DNA from: Acanthornis magna
Lineage: Eukaryota; Chordata; Aves; Passeriformes; Acanthizidae
Assembly (NCBI GenBank): GCA_036785705.1
Contig: JAWUZG010000084.1
Coordinates: forward strand, 7,437,001-7,501,000
Direction of reading: 5' to 3'
Length of the DNA stretch: 64,000 nucleotides
Position numbers and translations under genes: made by a program. This document shows positions 12,531 to 23,791 of the stretch, piece by piece (positions within the stretch are counted from its first letter, which is position 1; every line of letters starts with the position of its first letter). A model generated the notes under the pieces. It saw only the letters and a program-made list of their open reading frames with translations. It was not told the origin of the DNA and searched no databases.

Positions 12531-13479
12531 AACTTATTAACTTCTCTAAAGGCACCATCTTCCACTCCCCACAAATAAATCTTTTATCGGGATCTGCACT
12601 ACAGGAGTCCCAGCCTTTCAGTCAGAAATCCGGGGTAATTCACTGAGGCATACTGTTTAGCAATGCTGTCCCAATGCCCAGAATGACCTTGACAAGGAGA
12701 AAAGACTTTGGAGGTGGAAATTTCCTGGTCAAAATAATGCATGCAAGAAAGCATTACTCTCACTGCGGAGTTCAGGGATGATGCTTGAAGCTGTTTCATC
12801 GGGGCTGTTTCTCTGCCAGTACTGAAGGTGTGCAAACTGCCCTTAACGTGTGGTCTGCCCTTAACCTGTGTATGGCTCAGCCTTTAAGTCGTGGCATCAC
12901 AGAGCATTGGACCTGGAAAGTGTATCCTGCCAGAGGGAGGACAGGGTTGTAGTTCTAGTAGAGCTGTTCTCCAGCTGAGCTGAAGGAACATTACATTTTA
13001 AATATTGATTTGTGCTTTTAATTCGCTATTAATCACAGCGGGTTCTGAGCATTTGGGTTTCATGAGGAGGCTGTGGCTCTTCAAAGGTGATGCCATTAAC
13101 ACAGACCTCATTCCTGGTGTTGGAATACTGGCTTCTAGAAGGCAGGGTGTTGAAAACCTTCTGGGGACTGCAGAGGACTTCTATAGGGGAACACTCCTGT
13201 TGGACAGAAAGGCAGAGCTGTAAAGCCCCTGTGTAAATTATCATTTGTCTTTTCTCTCTAATTCCATGCTGATCTGGAGAGAGGGAAAGCCATATGTCAT
13301 TAAAGGAGTCTTAGTGGGTTCACAGACCAGGTGATGTACATCCTCTATTTGCCTCAGACAACTACATGTACATCTTTCTAATGTGATTAGGCCATCATAC
13401 AGGGCACAGATCAATTTATTATTCTGCCTGAGAGCACCATCTTCCTCTTTAAAAAATTGTTACTCCTGAAGTTGGCAAT

Positions 13480-13960
13480 TACTTTAAAATAAATTTACCA
13501 AAGACGAAATTGTGCCTCTTGGGTCAGTAAATGACTTCCCTGTTTTTTCTTGAAGAGACAAGGTGTTTATTAAAGACCTCCTTAGTTTACTGTGTTGGGT
13601 TTTTCACTTTGAATAATTGTCCAATTAAATATAATTTGGAAGTCCATGCTAACCTACTGCTTGCATTGTATAAGTAAGAATATCTCTGAGAGATGTGCAT
13701 TAATAAATCCCACTGAGCCCTATCTCTTTTAAAAAATGGCTTCCTTTGTTTAATTTTTAGAATTCTTTCACAGGGCTCTAAGCCTTACATTTGGAAATGC
13801 CGCTGTTTTCACACAAATAATTTATACAGTCCATTCTTTTAGATTCTGTAGAAAATATTTTTATCATTTATTGTAAGTTAGCTTATTTTTAAAATTATTT
13901 TTGACCTATTGTTTAGGATTGGGACATGTTTTGCAGTTTAAAACTTTACAGATTCTATTT
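13480..13960. promoter_or_regulatory. Conserved-noncoding-like AT-rich block
   Basis: Unique, AT-rich, with dense homeodomain-like words (CCAATTAAAT at 13621-13630, several ATTA and TTTAAT) and no repeat signature. It sits about 350 bp before the paired palindromes at 14309-14348. Conservation is inferred from texture only. Confidence 0.2.
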
Positions 13961-13968
13961 TGTGTCTC

Positions 13969-13983
13969 TGTGTGTGTGTGTGT
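13969..13983 (+). repeat. Short (TG)n microsatellite
   Basis: Seven uninterrupted TG units plus a trailing T. A short tract, probably of low polymorphism. Confidence 0.85.
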
Positions 13984-14308
13984 ATCTAGGGATTTCTATT
14001 CCTAATTTGCAAGGGGGAAATAATATGAAGTTAAGTGGATAAAAGTAATTAAGTGTAGCAATTAAATGAAGTTCTAGAAACCCAAGATGGCATTGGTCAA
14101 TAAGAGATATGTAGAAGGATAAGGAAAAATGGTGTTTCCTGATCTAACAGGTTCCACAGAGATATAGTCATGCCTGGCCTTGCAGGCTGAACATGAGGTT
14201 GGCAGCAGGACCTCTCACTTTGACTCAGGCACAAAGAACATTGAAGTTTCTTTGTCTAGGAGGATCTATGCCACTCCAACTCATTTTCTCCTGTGGATAT
14301 AAGACTTT

Positions 14309-14348
14309 TATTCCTAATAGGAATATGAGTATTGATTAGCTAATCAAT
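14309..14348. promoter_or_regulatory. Two adjacent palindromes
   Basis: A 17-bp palindrome TATTCCTA-A-TAGGAATA (14309-14325) is followed five bases later by a perfect 18-bp palindrome ATTGATTAGCTAATCAAT (14331-14348). The second contains TGATTA/TAATCA cores on both strands, as bound by homeodomain dimers. Both symmetries are exact. A function as a dimeric binding site is inference. Confidence 0.35.
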
Positions 14349-17000
14349 GTAATTAATAAAGATTTTTTTAGAACTGGGGGGAATAACAAAGCATATGGGG
14401 GAAATTTTATCTCATTTGCTAATTGTAAAAAATCTACCATAAAATGAATTCCAAAAAATATTTTATGCTGCTGTAACTACACCTTTAATTGTAGCTACAC
14501 TTTTGATTGCTCTTACTGTACTAAAAATGCTTTTGTGTTTTCCTATAGGTAGGAAAATACGTACATTAAATGGACATTAAGATCGAAATTAGCTGTTTAC
14601 TATGTCCTTTACATTCTGGTTGCCTTCACCCTCTAGTGAAACATAAGAAGCTGGAAAGCTTATTTGCCTTCCCTAGTCTATCAGTGCACAGAACACCTAA
14701 TTAATGTTGAGGTCAGTAACACAATCTGCTACTCCTGGAGAGTTAAGATCCAACAACCATCCAGACACAAGAATAAACTCCAGCCAAGTATTTTCAGCCT
14801 GTGGCATCCAAAATGAAACAGAAGTTAATTGGTACTGCCTTCTTCACTGTAACACCATCCATGGGCAGGAGGATGCAGATATCTATGTGCATATAAATAC
14901 CTGTAGAAATCTGAAGGACATCAATCAGTTCCTGCTGAGATGAGGAGCTGAGTAACTTCGCTGGAGTAGTAGAGTAGTGGGCTTTTTTAATCCAGTATTT
15001 TGATAATGTAATTCTTTAGAAAGAGCCCTTATAGATGAAATAGCTTGGTTGCTTCATGGAATCAGGATATTTTTGGGATAGCAGGAGGCCAGAGGAAAGT
15101 GACAGGAGACTCCAAAGGAGGTGAATTCCTTGCCTGAAAAGTAACAGTATACACCTTTTTCTCACTTTAACCACCCATGATGTACATGCTCAAATTGGTT
15201 GGGGCATTCTATAGGTGAAAAACCTGGTCTTTACTGGACATCATGACAAAATATCGTGCCTTGCTTTGGGCAAGGGAACAGTAATTAGTGGCTGCTCTTA
15301 TCCAAGCAGTACAGAGCAATTTTGAGAAAGGGCAGTAGGATAGAGAGTAGATTTTGAAAGAGTAGTTCTTTGTTTGAGGAGGATCTAAAGAAGAGGAGGC
15401 ATGGTAGGGAAGTAAAACAATTAGTAAAACTATCTCAAAATCAAGAGTAAGAATGCTAGAGCTTTCATGGATTTTTTTTAAAACCCAAAAACATAGAGAC
15501 AAAAAGGGCTAGCTATACCTGTCTCGCCTTTTTTCCTGTGTGCTTACCTATATAGAATCCTAATCACCCATATTCTACTTTGGAATGATGTATTGATTAC
15601 TTTAACTGCACTTGCCATGCAGCTGGGCCCTAAGTATACTCTTACTTCTGCAAGAGTTGTTTCATTTTTCAGAAATATTTTTTTATGCTGATTCAGTAGA
15701 AAGCAAGCCAAACATAGCTCCCCCAAAACTAAGCAGAAAGATTGGCTTAAATTATGCTCTGATTATTTTTTGAAAGGTGGAACAGTGATGCGTTTGGAAC
15801 AAAATACTTTCCTGAGAGGCATGAGCAGCAATGGCACCCCTTAAAAGCATCCATATCAAACAACACCTGCAAGGTTTTCATACATCCCTGCAGTGCTCTG
15901 CATCCCAAAGACCTGCTTTCCTGCTGGGGAAAAAAAAAAAAAAATAGTGATAGCAAAAAGTTTGTTGAAATTATGCCATTTTGTGAAATAGTACTGTGGT
16001 GACAAATCAGAAAATTCAGACAAATTTTTTATCAATATTTTCCAGCCAGCTCTTATTTGCTCTCTCTCATGAGCAACTTTACAGAATGCAGTTCTTGGTT
16101 CACGCCGTGGTTACTCAGTCACTAAAACCTGCCTTTCTTCTCCGTTTTCTACATAAGCATCTACTTCACAGGCTTAGTGATGATAGTCTGAGGCTTGCAA
16201 GAGTACATAAGCAAGACACCATATCTCTGTGTATGCTTAAAAAGTCCTGCTTGAGCTGCTCTTACATTAATAAGTTTATCCAGGTTCTCCAAGTAAGTTT
16301 AGGTGGATTCTGACAGTACTTCCCTGAACTGAGCAGCAAGTTTCTTACTGGAAGCAGAAAGTACTTACTGGTGTCTCATGTCAATGATAAGCACTAAGTA
16401 CTGCTCGAGGAGTGGGAGCAGAGTCCCAGAATGGATTTTTGTAGGGTTGAGGGCTGGGCCATGGTAAATTGCTATTAAGGACTGTATATCTTCACTGTCC
16501 TTCAGTGTGTGGTGTATCACAGAGGTGTGTGGCAACTAATAATGCCCAGCAGAATTTTTATCAGTGCCAGCAAGAAAGAAATTGGAGTACAGTTTAATGC
16601 ACCACTTACTGCTCTTAAAGTACATTTTGTTTCAGTGTGTATCAGCTCTTCAGGCCCACCGTTGTTCCAAACAGATAAGCAGTTTGTTACTGGAGACAAG
16701 ACAGGTGCTTGAAATTCTGAGGATGTGTGTGGTGATAATTGTTAGTTTTTAATGGCTGGGCCAGCCGACAACTTACAAAATTCTTCAGTTTCCAAATTAG
16801 TGTAGTCTGAACCAGTCTAAGATAGCTTAATGGAGAAGTGAACGGAGACAGAATTCCAGTTGTTGCTCCTTCAGTTTTCAGTTAGATCCATTTATATGAG
16901 GCACCAATATCATGTTAGGTTTGATTATAATTCAAATATTTTATAATAATTTTAAGTTCAAGTACAGTGATTAGTAGTGAACAGATGCAGCACTTTGTAC
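14349..17000. other. Unique noncoding sequence
   Basis: Just upstream of donor-like GTAGGA at 14549 lies 'ttttgtgttttcctatag', a second joined acceptor/donor motif. A run of 15 A's lies at about 15930-15944. Several 60-105-codon frames (for example 15996-16313 on +) have no protein-like character. Confidence 0.45.
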
Positions 17001-17426
17001 AGCAAAGGGCCACATGAATGATTAAGGGATCAGAACATCTGATATGGGGAAGAGCTGGGATTGCCTAGCCTAGAGAAGAGAAGGCTCAAGAGGATCTTCC
17101 CAATGTGTATAAATACATGATGAGAGAGGATCAAGATGACAGAGACACACTCAGTGGTGCCAGACAGTAGGACAAGAAAAGATCTGCATGAATATAAATA
17201 CAGGAAAATCCATTTTCACATTAAAAGAAAAATTCTTACTGTGAGGATGGCCAAACACTGGCGCAGGTTGTCCAGACAGGTTGCTGGGTTTCCATCCTTG
17301 GGGATGCTCAAAACCCAGCTGGACGCAGCCCTGAGTAATGTGCTCTAGTTGACTCTGCTTTGAGCAGAGCAGAAGCAGACTAGACAGTCTCTAGAGGCAG
17401 CTTCCAACTTGTTCTGTTATTCTCTT
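17001..17426 (+). mobile_element. CR1 LINE fragment (3' end)
   Basis: Forward-orientation CR1. Recognisable blocks run from 'agcaaagggccacatgaatg' through 'gcctagcctagagaagagaa', 'gtaggacaagaaaagatc', 'ttcttactgtgaggatggcc', 'ggttgtccagacaggttgc' and 'ggatgctcaaaacccagct' to 'gcagcttccaacttgttctg'. The copy reaches farther 5' than the one near 1.7 kb. It is diverged and carries many small changes. A 70-codon frame at 17136-17348 lies wholly within it and should not be read as a gene. Confidence 0.9.
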
Positions 17427-18030
17427 TCCTACCAAAGGTCAAGTTTCTGGTGGGTAATTCAGTACTAACTGAAGCTGACTGGTGTCTTTACATCAGTTTC
17501 AGTGATCATGGTTCAGGTCAAGCGTGAGAGGAAAAATAAACAATATTAGCAGAGATTAAACAGTCAGATTTGGGAGCAGAAGAAGCAGACATACCAATAA
17601 AAGTAAATGAACAGCCAATAAAATAATAACTTAAAAAATGTCCAAAAACAGATATCAAAACTGACGCCAAAGGGGAGCAGAGTGCTATTTCTGCTCACAG
17701 TGCATGTCTGTTGTGACAAAAAAAGGTGGATTCTAGACCTCTACCTATCCAATTTTCATGGTTTGATAGGTTTCTTCAATACCAATCTCCATGCTAAACA
17801 CCTCTACTTTCCAGCTGATCAAGTGCATGAGTTTTTAAAAAGTGGAATGCTTAAGAAAATTAAACAACTATACTATGCTTTTAACAGTTGCTAGACTTCC
17901 AGTCCAGTGTCCATCCTAGTTCTTAAATTACAGCTAACATAAAAAAAGGAAGCTGAAGTTCCTATTTTATTCAGACTTTTAGTTTATTCAACAAAGCAGC
18001 TGAATATGTATTTACTGTTAATAGAGTAAT
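17427..18030. other. Unique spacer between two CR1 copies
   Basis: About 600 bp of unique, AT-rich sequence separating two same-strand CR1 fragments. A 70-codon + frame (17682-17894) is unsupported by splice sites or composition. Confidence 0.5.
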
Positions 18031-18452
18031 TGAAGGGTGAAGGGTCTGGAGCACAAGTCTTAAAAGGAGCAGCTGAGGGAACTGAGGTTATTTAGTCTGG
18101 AGAAAAGGAGGCTCAGGGAAGACCTTATCACTCTCTCCAACAGCCAGAAAGGAGACTGTAGACAGGTGGGTTTAGTTTTTCCTCCTGGTAACAAGCAGTA
18201 GGACAAGAGGAAAGAGCCTCAAGTTATGCCTGAGTTTAGACTGAATATTAAAAACAATTTCTTCACTGGAAGGGTGGTCAAGCATTGGAGCAGGTACCCA
18301 GGGAAGTGGTAGAGTCACCATCCCTGAAAGTGCTCAAAAAGCATGTAGATGTGGTGTTTAGGGACATAGTTTAGTGGCAGTGTTAGGCTAATGGTTGGAC
18401 CTGATGGTCTTAAAAGTCCTTTCCAGCCTTAATGATACTGTGATTCCATGAT
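18031..18452 (+). mobile_element. CR1 LINE fragment, different subfamily tail
   Basis: Forward-orientation CR1 with blocks 'gggtctggagcacaagtctt', 'ttagtctggagaaaaggagg', 'acaagaggaaagagcctcaa', 'cttcactggaagggtggtca', 'taatggttggacctgatggt' and a terminal 'gatactgtgattccatga'. The 'ttaggctaatggttggacctgatg' type of 3' end belongs to a CR1 subfamily distinct from the copy 600 bp upstream, so the two are separate insertions rather than a duplication. Confidence 0.92.
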
Positions 18453-21400
18453 TAACATCATGCTTGGTTGGAGATGCTTTTTAAAAGTGAGGATATCAAA
18501 GTCTGACCTGATTATAAAGTCTAATCACAGTTCTTAAGATTTTTTTTTTTTTAGCATAAATGCTGTCTTAAACATCTTTCAGAGTTTATGGCCCATATGT
18601 GTTTCCTTGCCATGAGTGTGCTGGTGGGAATGCGGGTGGCTACCTGGATTTTCTTCCAATGATTTATGTTAAGGGTTTATAGAAGAAATGTGCGCGTCAT
18701 TGGTCCATCTTCTAAACCAGGACTTGTTTTTAGGTATGGATGATGAAACCATGGTAAATAAGTCACTGTTTTGTATAGATTTCTACTCTCAGACAGATAT
18801 ACTTCTTAGATAGGCCTATGAAGGGTCAAGACTAAATTATTTTTAATTTATGGAAGGTTTATGACTCATGTACAGTATTAATTACTTTCTCACAAAGATG
18901 CTTCTGGGAGTGTTATGCTTCACTGGGGCAGTAGAAACTGTGGATCGCTGTTCTTTAAGAAAAGTTGAAAGGCTTGGGTAGTATTTCAGCTTGTTGAGTG
19001 GTTTTTAGGAAGCAAAATGAGTCCGCCAAATGCAGTACTTGGGAGGCAGGCAGCACCTGTACATTCTCTGCCCTGCTGTGCTACCTACACTAAGAATAAG
19101 ATTTCTTATTATTACACTTAATATTTCTGCTGTCAGCTCATGGGCTGAAAATGAGAGACAGATATGTCCACGGTTAAGAACTGCCAACATGATAGGGCAG
19201 TGGAAGTGGTTGAAATGGCTCTTGTTGCATAAGGGGAAGTCTTGCCAGTAGAGATTTAGAAAGTATTGAACAATCTTGTAAGACATGGAGTAACGATACA
19301 GTTGAGTCTTCCTATGTTTAAGGATTAATTTGGTTTGGAAGTAATGCAGGGAGAGCTTAATCTTGAAAAGAAGACCTTATGTCTTGTCTTGTTTTGTTGT
19401 AGGACAAAAGCTGGGAGCTGGTGAGAGCAGTTTAAGTTAGAGGTCAGTGCTGGTACAGGAATGAATGGGTATGAATTAAGCATGATTGAAATGGCCTGTA
19501 AATAAGATGATTTTTAATCCTCAGAACAGACTTAGTGAGAGTGAATGCCTCAAATAACAGAAGTAATTTTAAGATGAAAGTGGTAAATTTGAGAAAAGGA
19601 TTTTATTATGTACTTTGCTGTGAGAGGGAAAAGGGTACTCCCTGGCCCAGGAGATCACGCACAGCCCTGAGCTCCTACATCCTACGTCCTGGGTTGTTGG
19701 GTGTGTTTCCTTCAAAACCTGATTTTTTACACTTTGTTCCAAACTGGTGGTCTCCTGCTACCATCTGTCACCTGCATCAGGACTAAATTGTGTCTTACTT
19801 TGTAAGACACAGAACGTGTGATTTGAAAGTTAATGCAGTATTTGTTCAGTGTATTTGCATTTTTGTGCTTAATGCTGGTAGAAGATACAGCCCTAGATTC
19901 CTCCTCTGTGGGCTATGATTCACCTTCATTATAAATATTTCACATCAGCCTCATGCTTAATGATGCTGTTGGAAGCAAGAACATCTGGATTCTTTTACCA
20001 GGTGCTATAGCTGGATCTTACAAGTTGTATGCATTGCTTTTACTGTCTCTATTAAAAATTAAAACTGGGGAAATATGCCTAAATTCTTCTGAACATCCAA
20101 TCTTGAAATTACTCTATTAGATTATTGTATAATTCCCACTACTGCGATATTTGAATAACGCCCTACAATATTCATGTGTACTTAGACGAAATGATATACT
20201 GAGGAGATAAAGGATGTGTTCAAGGTTATACAAGAAGTCTGAGGTGAAAGAAAGCCTGACTGTGCCTCTACACATGTCTGGGTAGTGCACTGCCTAGTGG
20301 ACTATTAGAAAGGATGCTATCTTCCTGCTGAGGATACTATTTTGACCCCAGATTCTGGTCATTTGACTCTTCTTAGGGAATCATAATTTTGGTTCTTGAG
20401 ATTTCTTTCGGTATTTTTGTGAATCCAGAAGATGTGGCTTCCTGCCTACCTATACTTTTCCTGTTCTTCATACCTATCTCCTGGTTCTTTTTTTAAGTAC
20501 TATGCTATGAACAGCATGGTGTCTGTCATTGAAATATTTACATGTGCTGTTTGTGGTGTTTTGTCTGCCCTCAGTGTTCCCGTGGACCTTCTGATCAGTG
20601 TCTACATTGAGTATTCACAGAAAGGGAGAGCACATAGGTGATGCGGGGCTTAGTGCTAGCCTGCTGGGAGAGTTCTGACTAGCAGCATCACTTATGTGGA
20701 TGGATATTTGTGGGAAGAATTATTCTGAGATATCCCCCAAGCTCTATCCATACAGATTTCAGAATTATCTTATGAAATTGTGTAACTTGAGGCCAATAGA
20801 AACCCTGGATATCAATAATGTTCCAATTTCTTCCTCATCTTCTACTTTATGTTGTTCAAAACTAATTTTAAATTACTGAAAATATAGTTACTGATGTCTA
20901 AACATGTCATGAAAAAGATTAAGGGCCTGCTGCTGACGATGTTGTTTTCTAAAATTTTATTTAGTTAAACTAATGGCCTAGAACCTTCCACTTACACTAT
21001 AAAAGTGACGTGACTTTTATGTTGTGGAGGCTGAGGGCTGGGGCAGAGCGCTTTGCAGGGGGTGTTGAGAACCACTGGAGAAATTGGACTCATTACAACT
21101 GTGATAGTATTAGGAGGGGATGGTAATCAAACAGTGGTGGGTTTATTACGCTAGCATTGGTTTGCTGGTGCGCTCTGCTGATAGGTGTAGCTCAAATCCT
21201 TTAACACAAAACAAAGTCTTTTAAGCCCTGTTCTTTCAGCAATTCATTTAACAAGGAGAAGTGCTTTGAAATTAGTCCTTGGATATCGTGTCTTCAATTT
21301 ACGTCCTCAGTGCAGTTAGCACTTAATATATCCCTTTCAGAAGCAGATTGTCACTGCAAAGTGTCTGTACACAGTCTGTCTAATTCATCCACAGAGGTCC

Positions 21401-23775
21401 CACTGCATTTCAATTGTGTCTTTTTTGTTGCTTTTAGGAGCAAAGCTTGGGTTGCTGCACATTCTTGCCACCTTTTTCCACTTCACTGAAATCATTCACT
21501 TGATTTAAAAAACCCTACACAACTAAATTGATTCAGTAAATCCCTTTTTCATGTACAGTAAGTGGTTTGGTGTAAGGCACAGAAATCTTTCTACTTTTAC
21601 ACTTCCTTTCATTTCATACAATTGTCCTTAGAAAAGTAAGTCTATAAATGATAAAAAAAAATACAAAGTGGAGCCAAGTTGGAAGGAAAAAGTTTTAACT
21701 AGCTTTTTTGTCAAGCTTCAAACAATGCTTTCTCTGATTCTGACTTTCTCTTTCTGACCAGTGTCTGTTTACAGTCACTCATCATTAACTATACGTATTT
21801 ATCAGGGTTTGCAGCCACCGCTGGCCTATTTGATACTTCTCTTTTTAAACAAAAACACCCTCAGAAATTGATACGGTAGCCAAAATGATATTCATAAAAA
21901 ATTTAAGAAAGAGCTCTCAGCATTAAAAAAAAAAAAGAAATTTTTTTTGAAGGAGCTGAAAAGAAAAAGGTCTTGGAATTACAAGCAGTTAGACTTGGTT
22001 TTTTTGCGTAATGACTCCTGGTATCCCACTGTGAGAAGACTTTCCCCAGCTTCTCGTCTGCATTCTTCCTCGTTCCCTGCGGGAGAATGAGTTGGATTTG
22101 TCTGCCATATTCACAGCAATCGAGGTGATCCAGGTTGAAAGAAAATCAATAAGATGTGTCCATTTATGCCTCACAAAGGAAGAAAGGTCTAAAGAACAGA
22201 CATGGGACGTGATTCAAGCACTAGAGACTTAATAAGACTTCTACTTGTGTTTGAAGGGGATGGTAATTTATATTTTACTTTGAACTTTTTTTTATGCTTC
22301 ATAACTATTGGGATTCGGGCTGACATGGGAAGCAAGGAAAAGAAGGTTTGATGCTGTCTTAGAAGACCTAACCCATTTGGGAAGGCCATGCTCAAAAGTT
22401 CAAAAAATTTTGTTTTAGAAAAGATTAAAGAGACATCATATCATCGTACTGATTTATCGCTATTGATAAAACTGGTTTAAAGTATTTTGGATTGGGGTAC
22501 AATAAAAAAAAGTCTTTCTTCGAGAACAGCTGCAAGTTTCTCATTATTGGCTGTCTTTTCTGTGTGTTTGATATCATTTTGCTTAGGAATAGAGGAGCAG
22601 CCATAATAGGTACCCTGGTGCCACTTGAAGCTTTGTCAGGGCAGCTCCCCAAAAGTGGTTGTTGTTCTGCTCAATGTCTGTCATGTTGGCCATCAGGGTC
22701 CTGCTGTCCCAAGGGTGTGCTCTGTCAGCCCTCAGCAAAAATACTCTCTGCTTTAGCCTATGTTGTTTTTTCAAGACAATTTTGCGGTGTACTTTTGCAA
22801 GTGAGATGTAAGCATGCTCTTGTTCAGCGGGAATTAGGACCTGTGGGAGTTTCAGAAACAAAACTCAAAAAACTTAAAACAAAATAAACCAAGGCAGGCT
22901 GCAGGCGTTGGGTCTCGTTATTGCAATCTTTTTGTTTTGTCATAAAAAGACAAAAGTGAAAGCAAGCCTTCCTACTAGAGGAGTAAATGGCCTCAAAAAT
23001 TATGTCTCAGCAAGGCATGGAATAAAAGCTTGATGATCTATGAGGTAGTATGATTGCAGAGTGGAAGAGGAAATATTCTTTCTTTTTCCTCTCTTCCAAG
23101 TATCTTGGCTATGCATTCCCATCGAAATGAAGGCTGACACTGAATAGGCCCCAGATGGAAGATCTGCAATGGAGATGGTGTATCCAAGGGAAAAAAAACC
23201 CCACATTTTGAAGTCTTGACTGTTCTTCCTCAGTAGCCCTATAAGAAATTTTCAATTATAAGAGATCGTTCCAAGAAGAAAATTGTGCTTAGTGCATTAC
23301 GCAGGATAAAGTTAAAGATGTAAAGAGGATAGAGACAGATTTAAAGCCATAGTTTAAAGGTATGCAGAGGTTTATCATTATTAAAACTGCAGTTTTTTCC
23401 AAATCAGCTCCTTTTCACTGAATCTTTGGCAGATTTTTTCAGTTTGATCCAACTTTGCGTCTTTTCAAAATAAATTGAAAAGTGAGTTTGAGAGGCATTC
23501 AGACTGTTAATGGATTTTTTTAAGGCTTAATTGGTATCAAACAAGATTTTAGTGAACACAGCCAAGTGTGCCCATTGCATCGTTAAAAGAGCAAAGCTAG
23601 CATTTAACTGAGATTGACTCACACCACTGTCCTTCACTTTCAAGAACTGTACTTAAACTGGGTGAGATCAGAATATCAAAGCAGTCCACATAACGCGCAG
23701 TCACAATTTTTTTTTAAGGTTTCCTTCATATGTGTTTCAATACAGTGCTGTTCTGGAATGACCGCTAGCAAAACA
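18453..23775. other. Unique noncoding sequence
   Basis: Repeat-poor. Small A/T runs occur at 18541-18552 and 21928-21950. The open frames (up to 131 codons at 22492-22887 on +) lack domain content, and overlapping frames on the other strand are of similar length, as expected from stop-poor chance sequence. One microexon-like block lies at 19403-19420. Confidence 0.45.
19403..19420 (+). other. Microexon-like 18-nt block
   Basis: A strong acceptor ('gtcttgttttgttgtag', AG at 19401-19402) is followed 18 nt later by a donor GTGAGA (19421-19426), enclosing GACAAAAGCTGGGAGCTG. The length is divisible by three and would encode DKSWEL in frame 1. Neural microexons have this architecture: a strong pyrimidine tract and 3-27 nt in frame. 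Short acceptor-donor pairs are frequent by chance, so the call is tentative. Confidence 0.12.
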
Positions 23776-23791
23776 ATTAATAAATAAATAG
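23776..23791 (+). repeat. (AAAT)n short tandem repeat
   Basis: About four AAAT/TAAA units. A similar short tract lies at 26052-26067. Confidence 0.8.

Noticed and set aside
12890..12960. CR1-like wording ('catcacagagcattggacct')
   Set aside because: Similarity limited to a few words; no second CR1 block adjoins.
15548..15647. Minus-strand block between 'aactcttgcag' and TATAG|GTAAGC
   Set aside because: Open in one frame but 100 nt long (frame-breaking), with random-looking peptide and weak pyrimidine tract.
17136..17348. 70-codon + strand frame
   Set aside because: Lies wholly inside a CR1 fragment.
10..19416. Shared 14-mer GACAAAAGCTGGGA at 10-23 and 19403-19416
   Set aside because: Several 14-mer coincidences are expected in 64 kb, so the match does not link the two sites.
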